A stretch of 64,000 bases of DNA from positions 1-64,000 of the forward strand of contig OZ237770.1 in NCBI GenBank assembly GCA_965178125.1. Direction: 5' to 3'. Below the pieces are notes generated by a model. That model worked only from the letters and a program-made list of their open reading frames with translations, was not told the origin of the DNA and did not search any database. The stretch comes from Bilabrum cf. latius. Taxonomy: Eukaryota > Bigyra: Bicosoecida > Bigyra > Bicosoecida. The translations under genes and the position numbers were made by a program. Positions 22,354 to 36,100 of this stretch are shown one piece after another; within the stretch, counting starts at the first letter, position 1, and every line of letters begins with the position of its first letter.

Positions 22354-25096
22354 TCACTGGCAACTTGCCTGCAGATCTAAACAAGTCGGCATGCGTACAG
22401 CACCTCTCTCCCACTTCAGCACGAAGATCTTCTTGGCGGCTGCGAGAGGGAGACCCACGAGTGCATCTGGTGCTTCCTGCACTCCCTCTGTCACTGAGGA
22501 CCGCCTCAGGTAGTAGTGCGGAAAGAGTCCCCCGTCTCCCTCGGCCCTCTTGTCAGAAGGGGCCTCCCAGACCACCCCCGGCGACAGGCTGGCAGTGCCA
22601 GTGCTTGTGCTAGTGCCAGTGCTCGCACCATCGGCTTTAGCCTTGCCGGGCGCACGCAGCCCCGTCATCGCGGGCGACAGGCTGTCGAACTCGATGACGA
22701 TGGACCTCCGCCTCACCTCAGGTGCGGCGTAGAACAGACGGGCTGTGCCCAGCAGCTGCTGCACACTGGAGAGGTGCATGTACCCCGACCCGGAATCAAT
22801 AGGCTGGGGCCGTACCACCCACGGCTCTCCAGCTGACGTAGGAATAGGCCGCACGCTGCTGGGCGCGTGCGAGTCGCCCCCTGTCGCTGGGCCACTGCCA
22901 TCGCTACCGCCACCGGCAGCCTCTGCTTGAAGGGCGACTGCGTCCTTGTCAGCGATGCGGAAGGAGGACCGCAGCCGGCGGGCGGCACTGCTGGGGCCAT
23001 CCACTGCGGACTCGCACACAGCTGTAGGCCCGGCAGGGCTAGCAGCAGCATAGTCTGTACCCTATGTCGGTGGCGAAGCTCTGACTCCCCGACTCTCGCT
23101 CGCAGGACTCGTGCTCCGGTAGGTCACCACGGTCTCCTGCCAGGGCTCGCACCACGCCGCCTGGATCGATGGGTGGGCGGGCGGCATACAGTCCCCGAGC
23201 ATGGACGACGCCTCTTTGTGCACGAGGACGCACGAGTCGTACCGCAGGCGACGGCTCGCGGGGCGTCCATCCCCGCTGGCCTCTCTCTGCAGCGGGTCAG
23301 CCTCCTCCTAGGAGCCTCCGAGAAGTGCTCCTGCCGGGCCCGTGGGCACCATCAGCGGCACCCAGGACCGAGACAGGGCAGTGGTGGCGCGGCTCAGCCC
23401 TTGGCGGACAGTCCACTGGACTCTTGCCTTGCTCGGAGCTGTGCCCGACGGAACATCAGCAGCCTCACACTCGCTCCACTCCTCCATCCCCTCAGGGGTC
23501 GTGCTGGCTGCCGGTGCGGTGACATTGCCATCTGATGTGGCTGACTCTGACCCCGCCGTGGTCGCACGGCCCTAGAAGTCCTTGTGCAGCACGTGCACGT
23601 GTCTGCGCCCGCCAGCGCCAAGCGCTAGGCCGACTACTGTGAGCGACCGACTGCCGTACGGTGGGGTCGAGCGCCCTTCAGGCGCACCTGCCGCAAATGG
23701 ACGGGCCGGCAGTAGGAAGGGCCCGCTCTGGCAGAATTGCTCTGCCTCCTCTCCCACAGGGGACCACCCGAACTCACTGCTCCGTGGAGAGGCTGCCTCG
23801 GGGTCGCTTCCTGCTTCTTGCCCCCCGTTGACTGTGGTGCCAGTGGACAGCATCGGCGGCAGGAGATCCAACAAAATTCTGTGCAGGAGAACGTGCCCGT
23901 CGGCATCACTCTCGTCACCGGTGGCTTCATCCTTTGCCGGGCCAGTGGCTTCATCCTTTGCCTGGCCAGTGGCTTTATCCTTTGCCTGGCCAGCTGTCCT
24001 ATCAGCCTACACGCGGAGAGCAGTCGCCCGCCGCAGTAACTCTCCCCGCAGCACCGCCGTCATCGCCCAGCTGCGGCCCCCCGAGCCCACGTCACCGAGT
24101 GTCGAGTTGCTCAGCACGAGGACCTTTGGGGCTGAATCCTTCCCGGACCTATCAACACCCGACTCGCTAATCGGCATGACGCACATTTTGGAGCCCCCGA
24201 GGGCAGCGAGTCCATCCGTGGAGGAAGCAGTTCGTGCCTCTGCCGCCTCCTAGTCGTGGATGCGTCCATCTGTGGAGGAAGCAGCTCGTGCCTCTGCCGC
24301 CTCCTAGTCGTGGATGCGTCCATCTGCATGGATCGAGAGGAGAACACTGCACCCAGCGCTCTCCCAGGCTGGTGATGCCCCCTTTGACAACCCAACGGCA
24401 GAGCATTGACCTGCAAGGGCAGTCGCAGATTGGTCCCATAGTGACCCGACTTCGTGATGAGACTCTGGCCCAGTCGGGATCTTCGATTCAGTACTAGTAG
24501 GCGGTCGGTTCGATACGAATACCGCTGACGGTCCCCGACACGGCGTGGCAAGACCACCGAGTTTGATTGCATTGAACCCCCCAAACTGCACCCCTTCTTT
24601 GTCATCGTCGTCACTTGGTACCTCGTGCACACCAGCACCGGCACACGCAAGGTCTTTGCATGCCGCAAGGTATGGAACCAGCAGTCCCCTCGATAGCAAA
24701 TTACCAGCAGGGCAAGGCACGCGCGGCACTGCCTTTGACCGTACGTTAGTCAGAGCGCATACGGACCCAGCATTGATGTCCAACCCGATCCAAGTCCCCC
24801 CAACTTTCAAATCTCTCGGACAGAGGAATTTTCTCGTCGTGCCGGCAGGGCCCAGCACCGGCATGTCGCACACTTGCAAGGGGCCAGCTTCTCGTTCCTG
24901 CGAAGGAATGGGTAAATCAAACCGAACATGGATCATGCATTAGTCAAAGGCTTCGCCGAAACCTCACTACCACGGCAAGGGTAACCATAGCGTTTGGTGT
25001 GGAGCAGTGCCCGCTCACGAGAAACTCGTCTCGCAAATGCAGCACAATGGTCGGAATCTTGGGGTGTACATTGAGAACTACGAGAAGCTTGCACAT
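22354..25096 (-). CDS. TANGO2: TANGO2/NRDE family protein with long C-terminal extension
   Basis: Exon 1 is 25096-25019 (MCKLLVVLNVHPKIP...RDEFL) and exon 2 is 24897-22354 (TGA), joined in phase 0 by GTGAGC and TTCGCAG sites, giving 873 residues. The family begins with Met-Cys, an RDE motif and a GGTWIGLD...ALTNVR segment, all present here. TANGO2 is implicated in Golgi organisation and haem or acyl-CoA handling in other organisms. The animal protein has about 276 residues; this one has insertions of several hundred, including two tandem 54-bp repeats (DGRIHD-UAG-EAAEARAAS) in which UAG itself is repeated, and an ATGQAKDE repeat near 23940. About six UAG codons are in frame. Only the N-terminal 70 residues are confidently assigned; the rest is poorly conserved. 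Confidence 0.8.
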
Positions 25097-25234
25097 TTGT
25101 CTTTAATCTGCCTGTGGGTACTGCCAAAATTTAAACTGCTGCCGGCAATTCCATCTCATTTCATATTTTTGGCCGAACCGGACTCGGATCCAGAATTCAA
25201 TAGTCAACTCCACGAAGTTTTATACGTAGAAAGA
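25097..25234. promoter_or_regulatory. Short bidirectional promoter region
   Basis: Only 138 bp separate the divergent start codons of the TANGO2-like gene (25096, minus) and the small coiled-coil gene (25235, plus), so both promoters must lie here or overlap the 5' coding sequence. No TATA-like box stands out. Confidence 0.5.
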
Positions 25235-25964
25235 ATGGAAGGATCCTCTCTTCCAAGCCTGAAAGAACTCGGTACTGGGGGCAGGTACGCTGAAAAGGTC
25301 GCGAAAGCAACAGATCGTCTTCAAAAGGCGCTTGTGAAGCAGCGAGAAGTTGCCCAACGGATGACTGCTATTTTGGATGGCGCAGTGAGCTGACTGGTGC
25401 AGCCGCATCGACCGACACTTCTTGTTTTGGCATCCATAGGTTTATATGATTCTCCTTGCTAAGCCCTTCAGCCAATGTCGCTTGAGCTGAAGTGTCCAGG
25501 CTAGTTGCCCAGCTTGTGTTTCGCAGGAAGGCGCCGTAGAGGCCAGTAGACGAACTTGCAAAAGTCTAGAGGCTGCTATTGCCACTGCAAAGATGCCAGG
25601 CTACTTTTCGCACTACAAACCGCCTGAAGCAGTCGTTTCAGCTGAGAAAGACGGAACTATGCGTAAGCTGTCGAAACAGCTTGCGGCAGCCGAGGAGGAA
25701 TCGCAGAAAGCCTCCCAGGCGCTGGATGCAGCGAAGAAGGAGGCCACTGATCGCGCTGCTGCCGATGCTCGCAGGGCGCAGGAGGGTCACGGCGCTGGCA
25801 GGAGCCTCAAGGACTGGCTCCGGGTGAACGGGCACCCGCGTGCTCCAGCCGAGGGCATGCTCAGTACGTTGGAGCCATCCGGCCGAGTATATGGCGGTGG
25901 GAAGCACATGGGTCCGTTTCGAAGCGTCGCTGTGTCGATGAAGCATGGCAGGGTGACGAGATGA
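25235..25964 (+). CDS. Hypothetical small coiled-coil protein
   Basis: Two exons, 25235-25384 and 25527-25964 (TGA), joined in phase 0 by GTGAGC and TTCGCAG. The product has 195 residues. Residues 1-60 and 70-125 are charged helix likely to form a coiled coil. The last 55 residues (GRSLKDWLRVNGHPRAPAEG and GGGKHMGPFRSVAVSMKHG) are Gly/Arg-rich. I do not recognise the family. The start at 25235 is chosen because an in-frame upstream ATG at 25037 lies inside exon 1 of the divergent TANGO2-like gene. It has no UAG codon. Confidence 0.62.
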
Positions 25965-26536
25965 AGCGCAATCAAAAGCCGCCACCAGGCACATTGGGCA
26001 TAGAAGGCGCCGTGGTGACCTCTCGCAAGAGCATCCGAGGTTCTAAGAGGTCAATGCATAGCGGTGGCTGGGCTGCAGTTCCGGAGTGGGCCCGCGCTGT
26101 GCCAAGGGGTGCGCAGCTAGGCCTAGCACCGCCTTCCATGCCGTATTCGATGCCACCACGTTCAGTGGCAGTGAGGGTTCAAGGTCATGCGCGCAGTATG
26201 TTGGATCAGGATGTCACGGCGGGGGGTTGGGGGTGCGGGGGAAGGGTGGCTGTCACACCTTCCACATCACGATGCAAGCAACGCACATCACAACGCAGCT
26301 CAGCCCGGCGGTGGCGATACCCACGGCTGTGGTGCACGCAACAGGACAATGGCAAGTAGTGGAGTTAGGTTTAAAATTGGCACCGAATTTCGTATCTATC
26401 ACATTGAAGTTGCGTCATGTTGTACGCACGCACACACGCATCAGATCACGGTGGCACTCATCACAGTGCGTTGGGGCTGATCAGCATCACGCTGACGCCA
26501 GCCACGCCCCATTACTGTTTCACGAAAAGCTGGTGC
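25965..26536. other. Intergenic region, 572 bp
   Basis: Between the small coiled-coil gene and the ankyrin gene. An open frame starting at an ATG that overlaps the preceding stop (25961) runs about 135 codons but is Arg/Ser/Pro-rich with no recognisable domain, so I leave it unannotated. A CACACACGCA-type simple sequence occurs near 26427. Confidence 0.5.
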
Positions 26537-28499
26537 ATGCAATCTGACGCGACTCTGTCAGAGTTCATTAAGAGCAAGGTAGACTCAGCTTCTCCGGTCG
26601 AGTACCACAGATGGATTCTAGTAAGAGTGGCATAAGTTCGAGTTGCCTGGAGTTGCAGTATTGCAGCCTAGTTGCTTCCTGAAACCGACCTGACCTGGTT
26701 CTTGCAGGAGTAGCGAGGGTGGGATAGCAGATATTACGATTCCAGAAAAGCTTTTAGAAGCATTGGTGGTAAATCTATCCCTGATGGCAGGCTGGCAGGT
26801 GCTGGCGGTGCCGGGTATACGCTGGACCTGCTTCGGGCAGTCGCAGCAGATGACTTTGCGGCCATCAGCAAAGCTCTTCAGAATGGCATGGATCCAAATA
26901 CTAGAAATGAGTTTGGTCACGCTGTGAGTACCGTCTAAGACGCAGCAGAGTGGCCCAAAGTTGCAGGTTGGCGGAATTTGGCCACACCACGTCACTACGT
27001 CTCCAGCTGCCTCGCCCTCTTTGAGTTCTTTTCGTCTTTATCATCATGGCGCACAGCAGGCAATTGCTCAGTGGGGTTCACGTAGTTGGCTTGTTTTCCT
27101 TCAGGTACAGCACACGTGCTTGGCCATGATTAGTGCCCACTTTTACTTTCCGCCGCAGCTGTTGCATCATGCCGCAAGGCATGGGTCGACTCGTGTTCTG
27201 AGAGCTTTGCTCCATGCCGGCGCTACTGTGCACGTCGCAGATGCAAGCGGAAAGACGCCCCTGCACGACGCCTGCTGGGGCACTGGCGGGGGCCCAAATC
27301 TGGAGGCCGCCTCGCTGCTGCTGGACGCATCCGAGGCGCTGGCTAGGGGTCTAGACCGGCTGGGTGCATCTCCACTTGAGTACATACCCAAGGGTCAGTT
27401 CCCCGTGTGGATGCTGCACCTGAGCCGCAACAGGAACAAGTGGTGGGCGCCCCACCCTCACAGGGCCAGAGGACCCCCTTGCAGGTTCGCTGAAACGGCC
27501 CCCCGCCGATTGCACGCCACTACCAGGAGCAGCACGCCACCCCCCCGCGCATAGTCGGGTGTAGCCGACGTCAAGAGACCATTACCGCCCCCGGCATGTG
27601 GCAGCAGCAGCAGCAGCAGCAGCAGAAGCAGTAGCAGTAGCAGCAGCCGTCCCGAGCTGCCTGCATCAGTGGGGCACCTGCTGGCCGTGGCTCCCGCTGG
27701 AGTGGAAGCAAGGGGGTCAGCGGGGCTGGGGGAGGGGAGTGCTGCTGCCGGGGTGCCATCATGGGCTCCGCCCGAGTCAGTGTCCGTGTCTGATCGGCTG
27801 CAGGTGGCCTCTGGAGGACACCTGAGAGCTCCGGCAGGCGGGGCGAAGCAGGGTCCACACATATCGCCTATGGCTAGCACTGCCAGCCGATCGCGTGCAC
27901 ATGATTCCGACAGTAGATGCACATGCAAGTGCAGACTGAGCAGCGCTGCCTCTGCCTGTGGGCACGAGTCTCGCTGCTCGGGCTGGGGCGGTGACGGTTC
28001 GTCGCAGGTGGGCATGGAGTCTGGCGAGGACCTGGCTGCGGGGCATCGCGGCGGCTAGCGGGCTGCATCGCGAGCGATGTCTTCATCAACCGTTGGAACG
28101 CCCGACGCCGGCCAGGCTATTGATGCCTCGAACGGATGCGGCTCGCGATCCACCGGGTCTGGTGATTCGTTGCCTGGCGTTGATAACAGCCTGGAGACCG
28201 AGAGGTGCCGCCGTGACGCTGTGAGACCACTGCACGGCGAGGGAGTTCGATCCAGCAGACTTAGCAGGGCGCCATCGGGTATGGTTGACCAGCTCGCAGG
28301 CACGAGTGGTCACGACCCAGGATCACCCCAAATGCAGTGGCAGCATGGGTGCCTCGTTCCTAGCCACATGGATAGGAGCCCTATGCGATAGTCATACAGC
28401 GCTCAAAGAGCTGTCCTTGGCCGCAGCCGGTGGGCATCAGCGCCAAGTGTGGCAGAAAGGCGACCGGCGTCGGCCTCAGTGCGAATGCAAGAGGACTGA
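26537..28499 (+). CDS. Ankyrin-repeat protein with long disordered tail
   Basis: Three exons: 26537-26620, 26708-26923 and 27159-28499 (TGA), both introns in phase 0 (GTAAGA...TTGCAG and GTGAGT...CCGCAG), giving 546 residues. Ankyrin repeats occupy about residues 55-170: DLLRAVAADDFAAISKALQ with NGMDPNTRNEFGHA, then LLHHAARHGSTRVLRALLHA with GATVHVADASGKTPLHDACW. The second splice falls inside the repeat and restores the GHALLHHAA consensus, which supports the model. The remaining 370 residues are low complexity, including a poly-Ser run from AGC triplets near 27601-27645. Four UAG codons are in frame. A scaffold role is likely; no specific partner can be named. Confidence 0.82.
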
Positions 28500-28718
28500 C
28501 CGTCCGACCGCTACTATTTCGAGGCAATAGCACCAAACAAATCTAGGAGTTCTTAGATTTAGTTTAACGCTACTGATTTCCACGGGAAAAGAAAGGATAG
28601 CACCAAAGTTTGCAGAAGAAGCCTCGAACGAATTTCAAACGAGATTTTGTAACGTTAAGGATCGGATGTCTTGACCACCAATCCTGTATCGTAACAATTC
28701 GTTGATACCAGGGTAACC

Positions 28719-29260
28719 ATGGCCGGCAAGGGAGGCAAGAAGACCGAGTTTCGGTACACTGTTGATCTTACTCAGTTGACTGCTGACGAGAAAGTGGTGG
28801 ACCCCGCTGAGTTTGTGAGCATGAAGCACCGGCCTGGTTGCTTTAGTGCAATCCCCCGCTCAACCTGCACAACTGCATGTGTTAGCCTGCATACAATGCA
28901 TATTTGGTATACAAGATGTAGCTCTTACACAATCGTGGGCTTAGGTACACTTGGATTTGTCCGTCTATGTCGTTCAACCGCCACCCTCATCACCTTTACT
29001 GTTCACAGGCTGACTACTTGTCAGCAAGGATTAAGATCAACGGCAAGGTTGGAGGCATTGAAGCAGCTGGTGTTGCCGTAGCAAGCACCGGCAGCTCGGT
29101 CTCTGTGGGCGGCTCCAAGCCTGCGACCGGCAGCGCCCCTGTTAGCAAGAGGTACATCAAGTACCTCACCAAGAAGTTCTTGCAGAAAGAGCAGGTTCGT
29201 GAGCACGTGCGAGTCATCGCTGACGGCAAGAACGACTATGTCGTAAAGACCATCGAGTGA
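28719..29260 (+). CDS. RPL22: 60S ribosomal protein eL22
   Basis: Exons 28719-28814 and 29009-29260 (TGA) join in phase 0 across a 194-nt GTGAGC...TTCACAG intron to give 115 residues, close to the 128 of human eL22. Family landmarks are EFRYTVDLTQL, YLSARIKINGKVGG and the strongly conserved SKRYIKYLTKKFLQKEQVR followed by HVRVIADGKNDY. It is a structural protein of the large ribosomal subunit. There are no UAG codons, unlike most neighbours, which fits avoidance of UAG in highly expressed genes. It is convergent with the Dim1 gene downstream. Confidence 0.95.
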
Positions 29261-29502
29261 ACTGTCTCGATAATAGTTGTGGCTCGTGGGCACCGCTGTG
29301 TTCGCCTTTGTGATTGATGCGGCAAGAGAATTGCTTTCGAGTCAAACGTTGCAATTTAGCATAGCACATTTCTCAAAATTGGCGCGGTGTAAATGCCTGC
29401 TAGGCTGCGCGGTAGAATGCCAGAATGCTGAGCTGGCTTCGCCCTGGTCCTGCAGCGGGTGCGCCAGATTCAGAATGTGCCGTGCCGGTGGATCTTCTTC
29501 CA

Positions 29503-30693
<1,191 letters not shown>

Positions 30694-31081
30694 AACTTCT
30701 AGTACTTGGTTGCAAGTCTATGATTGCCGCAAGAATATCAACCTCTTCTCGCCGCAGCTATTTGATGGCCCTATGTACAGCTAGTTCTCCCACTGCCCAC
30801 GTCTATGCTGCTGCTCTGTATGTCAAAGGAATATATATTGGGATTAACCCACCTCAAGTACAACGAATGGTAGTTTCCACTTACCTCTTTTTGGTTCTTC
30901 ATTAAAACCATTCTGGCTCCGGATTTGATTCAGCAGTGCACCCGTCACCATGCATCTCAATTGATTCTATCCAATCGAGTGGTGTAGAGTCTTTCATTGT
31001 ACATAAATCTCCGTCACCAGACGCATCTGGTCAGATATTGAATGGTTAAAGCCTGATTTAGCTTGATCTACTTCAGAAAGA
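30694..31081. other. Divergent intergenic region, 388 bp
   Basis: Separates Dim1 (minus) and the kinase gene (plus). AT-richer than the genes, with no recognised RNA gene or repeat. Confidence 0.55.
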
Positions 31082-33163
31082 ATGGGATTGTGCGGCTCCC
31101 ATGTACCTGATCCATCGAGCTCAGGTCATGGGTTAGGTGTGCAGGCTGAAGCTTTCAGTGGCCCAGCAGGACATAACGTGGGGAAATCCGATACTTACAG
31201 GCCTGCAACGGTAGGCAGTACCATGACTAAGTAGCCTGTACTAGAGTTACAGAATGGGAAGAGCGCATCCACAAGAGCTTGTCAAGCGCCATCATCAACC
31301 GCTTCACCGGTGCATGAAGACGGTAGCACGAAATATGACATTGCAACGCGCGAAAGCTCTTCGCAGTCGTCTCACGGTGTGGATGACCAGGACGTGGACG
31401 TGGATGTTTAGGTTCAGTTGGGAACCGGTCGCGAACAACGACGCAGCTCTGAAGCTTCAAGGGGAGTGAGCTTCGCAGACGATGCCGATTCACAGTGGTC
31501 CAGTGGGTCTGGTCCGCAGCGACAAGACCCGTTCAGCCCTTCGTCGGGAGGCCCTGGCGCGTCATTGCATGGCCAACAGAGACCGCCAGCCGTGCGCGAG
31601 GGCAGCATGGCCAGTGCCACCACAACCGGCACTGGAGCGGCCATGAAACGCTTCGCGGGGTGGGGTGCACTTGGGTCCGCTGTGACAGGCACGATTGGAG
31701 ACGAATCGTTTGGCGGCCCCGCTGCGGTGTGGAGGCACGCGGCTGACAGGGACCGCCAGGGTGGCCTGGGCGACACTGGCAACGAGAAAGGCTCGGCTGC
31801 ACCGTCAACTGCAGCTGATGCAGGGGGTATTCATATCGCCGGGCCAGCAGTGGCACCCGAGGCACCCGGTATCGCACCATCGGGGCCATCAGGGCCAACG
31901 AGTGACGCCGGTAGCTCTGGATCTGGATCAGCACCAGTGGGCGTGTGGGAGGGCTGCACCGAAAGTGGTGCCCGACTGGTCGCTGAGGCCGTTCCGAGCG
32001 GAACCGAAGCCGCGTCGGGGTCGGAGGTGCATTGGCGACTGGGAAGAGAGGTAGGCAGGGGGGCGAACGGCGCGGTGTACGAAGGGCTAAACGACTCAAC
32101 CGGGGAGAAGTTTGCTGTGAAGGTGCTTCGGGTTGACGTTGGAGGTGCGGCAGCATCTGCTGGTGGCGAGTCAAGTCTCGAGCTTGAAGCAGTGCGCAGG
32201 GAGGTGCAGGCTTTGCGGCCCCTCGCACATGCTAATGTCGTCAGGTATCTCGGCACAGAGTTCATTGACGGATAGCTGCTTGTATTCATGGAGTACTGCT
32301 CTGGAGGGTCGCTTCTTGAGCTTCTGGCAAGCTTTGGAGGCAGGTTGCCCGAAGAGGTAGTTTGCCGCATTGGCTCCCAGGTTTTGAAGGGCTTGCAATA
32401 CCTCCATAGACATGGAGTAACGCATTGCGATCTGAAGCCGGCCAATGTCATGATCGGTAGCAACCAAGTCGTAAAAATTGCGGATTTTGGAACCGCAATA
32501 TCTCGGGGGTCCAGGGAGGCCCAGGAGGTGTAGACAGGCTCCTCCGAGCCTACACAAGGTAAGGAAAGCCAACTCCGCGGCACGCCGTATTTTATGAGTC
32601 CGGAGGTATTGCGCGGTGAAGAACCAAACCAAGGTGCAGATATTTGGGCCTTTGGTGCTACTCTGTTCTATCTTTTGACTGGAAGACCACCCTGGACGGA
32701 ATTTGGCGCGACATCTTTTCCCTAGTTTCGAGCAGCTTTGTTAGATGCTTTAGCTTCGAATAAAAGTCTTGTTCCGGCTGCTGAATCAAGTGTTGCGATG
32801 CTTCCTGCCCTATGGAATGTAGTGAAGTCATGTATGATTGGGAATTCTGCTGAGAGACCAACTGCAGCCTAGTTACTTGTTGCCATACCATTTAAGTTAT
32901 CTGTTTCTGATGCACCTGAAACTAGGTCAACGGTGGAAATGAGGTTTTAGCTGGTTAGAGGTGCTACCTTAACACCGAGTGTAGAAGCTAGCACAGGGAC
33001 CAGTATAGGGATCACTAGTGAGGGTGAAAGCTTGGCTGGAATCGTGGCACAGGCAAACTCAAATAACTTCCCGAAAACTAGAGGTTCAAATCCAAAATTC
33101 AAAGCTTATAAGTAGGATGGATAGGCTAGTGCTTTAGAGGATGTCAGTGAAGGGGTAGACTGA
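31082..33163 (+). CDS. MAP3K/STE-like protein kinase, non-RD, possibly N-myristoylated
   Basis: A 693-residue single-exon frame from ATG 31082 (an in-frame TGA lies just upstream) to TGA 33161, with nine UAG codons. The N terminus MGLCGS fits an N-myristoylation/palmitoylation signal. After about 310 low-complexity residues the kinase domain runs from about 315 to 605: Gly loop GREVGRGANGAVY, FAVKVL lysine, LVFMEYCSGGSLLEL, catalytic loop GVTHCDLKPANVM, KIADFGTAI, GTPYFMSPEVL, DIWAFGATLFYLLTG and RPTAA-UAG-LL. The last position is Glu or Gln in relatives, agreeing with UAG as Gln. The catalytic loop reads HCD rather than HRD, so it is a non-RD kinase, but Lys, Asp, Asn and DFG are intact. The tail beyond 610 is Ser/Thr-rich. 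Confidence 0.88.
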
Positions 33164-33181
33164 TAAAATAATGCTTAGAAC

Positions 33182-36100
33182 TCAAAGAAGTCTCATTTGT
33201 AAAATAAAACGAAGTCCGCGAGAAAATGCTTTTGCCTAGGATCCATCTAGAATTGCGAACTACTGCCACCCCCAACTCATTTCATGTCCTAGTCCAAATG
33301 TTTTTCCTGTCAATGATCGTCCACAAACGCTTTGCGGAAAAACTGATCCTGGAGATCCGCATAGCCTGATAGAAAACGACACAGTCCGTGCCACCCGATT
33401 ATCAAGTTGGTTATGGTCTACACTGTCAAGTCGCAAGAAAACAGAAAGGCCAAACTGACATGTAGCAGTTATATAGAAACGCTTGGCATCAACAAACCAA
33501 GTAGAGCCGAACATAGACACTGGTTGACTTGTACACATTAACTCCGCCAATCTCGGATCAGATGGATGCAGCCTTGATAAAGCTAATATAACCTCTGCGG
33601 AAGGTACAATATCATCAATCAAGACACTAACTCTACACGGTTCCATGCCATGCACGTCCTGAGATAAATCTTCTGCTTCACTAGAAGCTCCAACTACTTC
33701 TGGACCACATGTAAGATCACGGATTGCTGTAGAACTGCCAGCTACGCAATCGAGAAGTGCATTGCTTGATTGCTACCAAGACTGAGATAAGGACGAAGCT
33801 TCACAATCATCCTTAAGCAGACTTGAGTTATCTGACTTTCCTATGGACCGATCATGCTCATCAGCAGAACTGAAGCCCTCCGCTAATACTAGTTGCCAGT
33901 TCGAACGCATTGGATTACTTCTGCTGCTTCTGTCTGTAGCCCATAACCTTAAAACCTCGATCAAAGGTTGCTGGAGTTCGGGATCTCGCTAAGTAACATA
34001 CATTGATGACTCTACTGCCTGAGAGCCGCGCATCAATGCAGCCTCTTCCACACCTAAGGTCTGTAATTTTCCGATAGCCTTCACAGCTAACTAAACTTCT
34101 GTGGAGAACCGAACCATGGATCGATCTATGACTTTCTACAGATCCTGAGATTTGCAATCCAACGCCATCAAGGACAAATAGAAAACTAGCATTGAGTTAG
34201 GTCGAGAGGCTGCAACCGTTGGGTGCGTTCCTGAGAGCACCACATATATCTCTACACAAGGATGCATCCGAATATCATCTAGAACAACATTCTCAACTTC
34301 AAATAGTTGCAAAATACTCTCAGCTTCATGAAAGTGGTCAACTACAGCTTCTACAGCTTGGACTAGCTTCGATACCAATAGGTGCACTGCGAAATATCAC
34401 ATAGCAATTCCAATGAAATTTAAAGTCCTATTAATCTTCTGCAGGCTTACTAATCGTTGACTTAAGAACTCACCTTCGGCTTGACTTGTTGCGGAAGCCT
34501 TGAGACGTCGACGCTTGGGTTGATCAGTGTGGGGTTCGCTTGCACGCTTTCGCTTGATAGACAGACTGCTCGAACGGCTACCACTGCTACTTGATCTTGA
34601 CTCGGATGATGATGACCCATCCCCAGTGCTTCTTCCGGAGCTTGGCGATCTCGAAGATATCCTCGCCGTTGGGCTGTGCTCTGACTGGTCATGATCACTA
34701 TCACTAGATCCAAGAGAAGCGAGCTGTACTTCAACACATGGTGCTACCTGCAAAAAAGCAGCAGTAAGAGTTGGGCAGCAGACAGAAGCAGGCAATACAT
34801 TGACCTTAGCTTGCATAGGGCATTTCGCCGATGGTTGGTCGTGCAGTCGTATGCTCACCTGTACCTGTGTAGACACGCGCGGGTCCGTTGGTGCCTCAGG
34901 GAGCACATCGGCTGGTTCGTCAGGCCTTGATTGCATCGCTGCCTAGGATGCTATTGCGGCTTGACCAGGGGAGGACGCCGGCCCAAGTGCAGGCCCGAAG
35001 CTGGACTGCATGATGGCCCCCGGCAGCCGCCCCGAGCCCATGGAGCCCACGGCCTCGCCCGCCCGACGCCCGCTGGACACCGAGGAGCGGCCGCGCCGCA
35101 CATGGGAAGATCCAGATTCGGACCCGGAGCCAGAGCCGCTTCCCACCGAACCGCCGTCCGCGGCAACGGCCCCAGCGACTACTCCGCCTGCCACCTGGGC
35201 CCGTCTCCAGAGTGCAGCTCGCCCCCCACTGGCTCGCCTCCCGGACGACCCCTTGCTGCTCCCGGCGCCGATCGCCACGGAGTCTCCCTCCGGTCCCGAG
35301 CCGCTCCCAGTTGCTCGCGGGGAAGCTGCCCGGGAAGGTGCATCGCACGATGGCGCTCGTGTACCAGCATGGGACGGGTCCCCGAGATGCACAGGGTGCT
35401 GACTAGACCCGGAAACGCCTGCACCATCTTGCGATACACTTCTGCTGCTGCCACCACTGCCCATACCTTCCATTGCCCCAGTCCCGGCCTCCGCGCCGAC
35501 CCTCTTTCTGCCCCTCTTCTTCTCCTTCTACTTCTCCTACTCCCATGTGGCTGTCCTGCCCCGCGGACCCGCCAGCCGCCACTGCCTCCCTCCGCTGAAC
35601 CAGCCCCTGCCTGCGCCGGTCGCAGTGGACCCTGCCGTACCGCTCTTCATCTTCATTTCTCTAATCTCCCTGCTGGCCTCAATCACGTCCTGCAGCGTCG
35701 GCACTCGGCCCCCCTGCGCCTCGACCGCCGCGGCTGTGTCGATCGCATCCCTCAGCAACGCCTGGATAGCGGCTTCTTCTTCATCTTCAATTTTGATGCA
35801 CGACTCGTCACCTAACTGGGCCATGCCGGCGGCTGTGCCCCACCCACCAGCACGACCAGTTGCCACCGCCTTGACCCCACAGAACCCCCCGGGAATATCC
35901 CCCCCTCCCATGGCTGCGGTCATGGCACGCTTAAGCCGCTTGGCGTGCCGCTGTTCCCCAGCGATTCGTTCCCGCGCGATCTTGAGGGTTTCCAGCGCAT
36001 GCAGCCCGCGCGTCCCGTCGTCACTGAACCATGACTCGGGCGAGGTGTAGAGTCGGGCAAGGAGAGGTGGCGTGCTGCAGGGGAGGAGGTAGAGGTGGGG

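Noticed and set aside
25961-26359. Frame starting at an ATG that overlaps the stop of the small coiled-coil gene.
   Set aside because: Arg/Ser/Pro-rich with no recognised domain, and eukaryotic genes are not expected to be coupled by stop-start overlap. Left as intergenic.
28815-29008. Direct read-through of the eL22 first exon (VSMKHRPG...) as an alternative protein.
   Set aside because: The segment is bounded by GTGAGC and TTCACAG, and removing it restores the eL22 sequence in phase, so it is an intron.
33080-33105. GGTTCAAATCC, resembling a tRNA T-arm.
   Set aside because: It lies in the kinase C-terminal coding sequence and no acceptor stem, D arm or anticodon arm can be built around it. 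No tRNA, including the expected CUA-anticodon tRNA-Gln, was found in the window.
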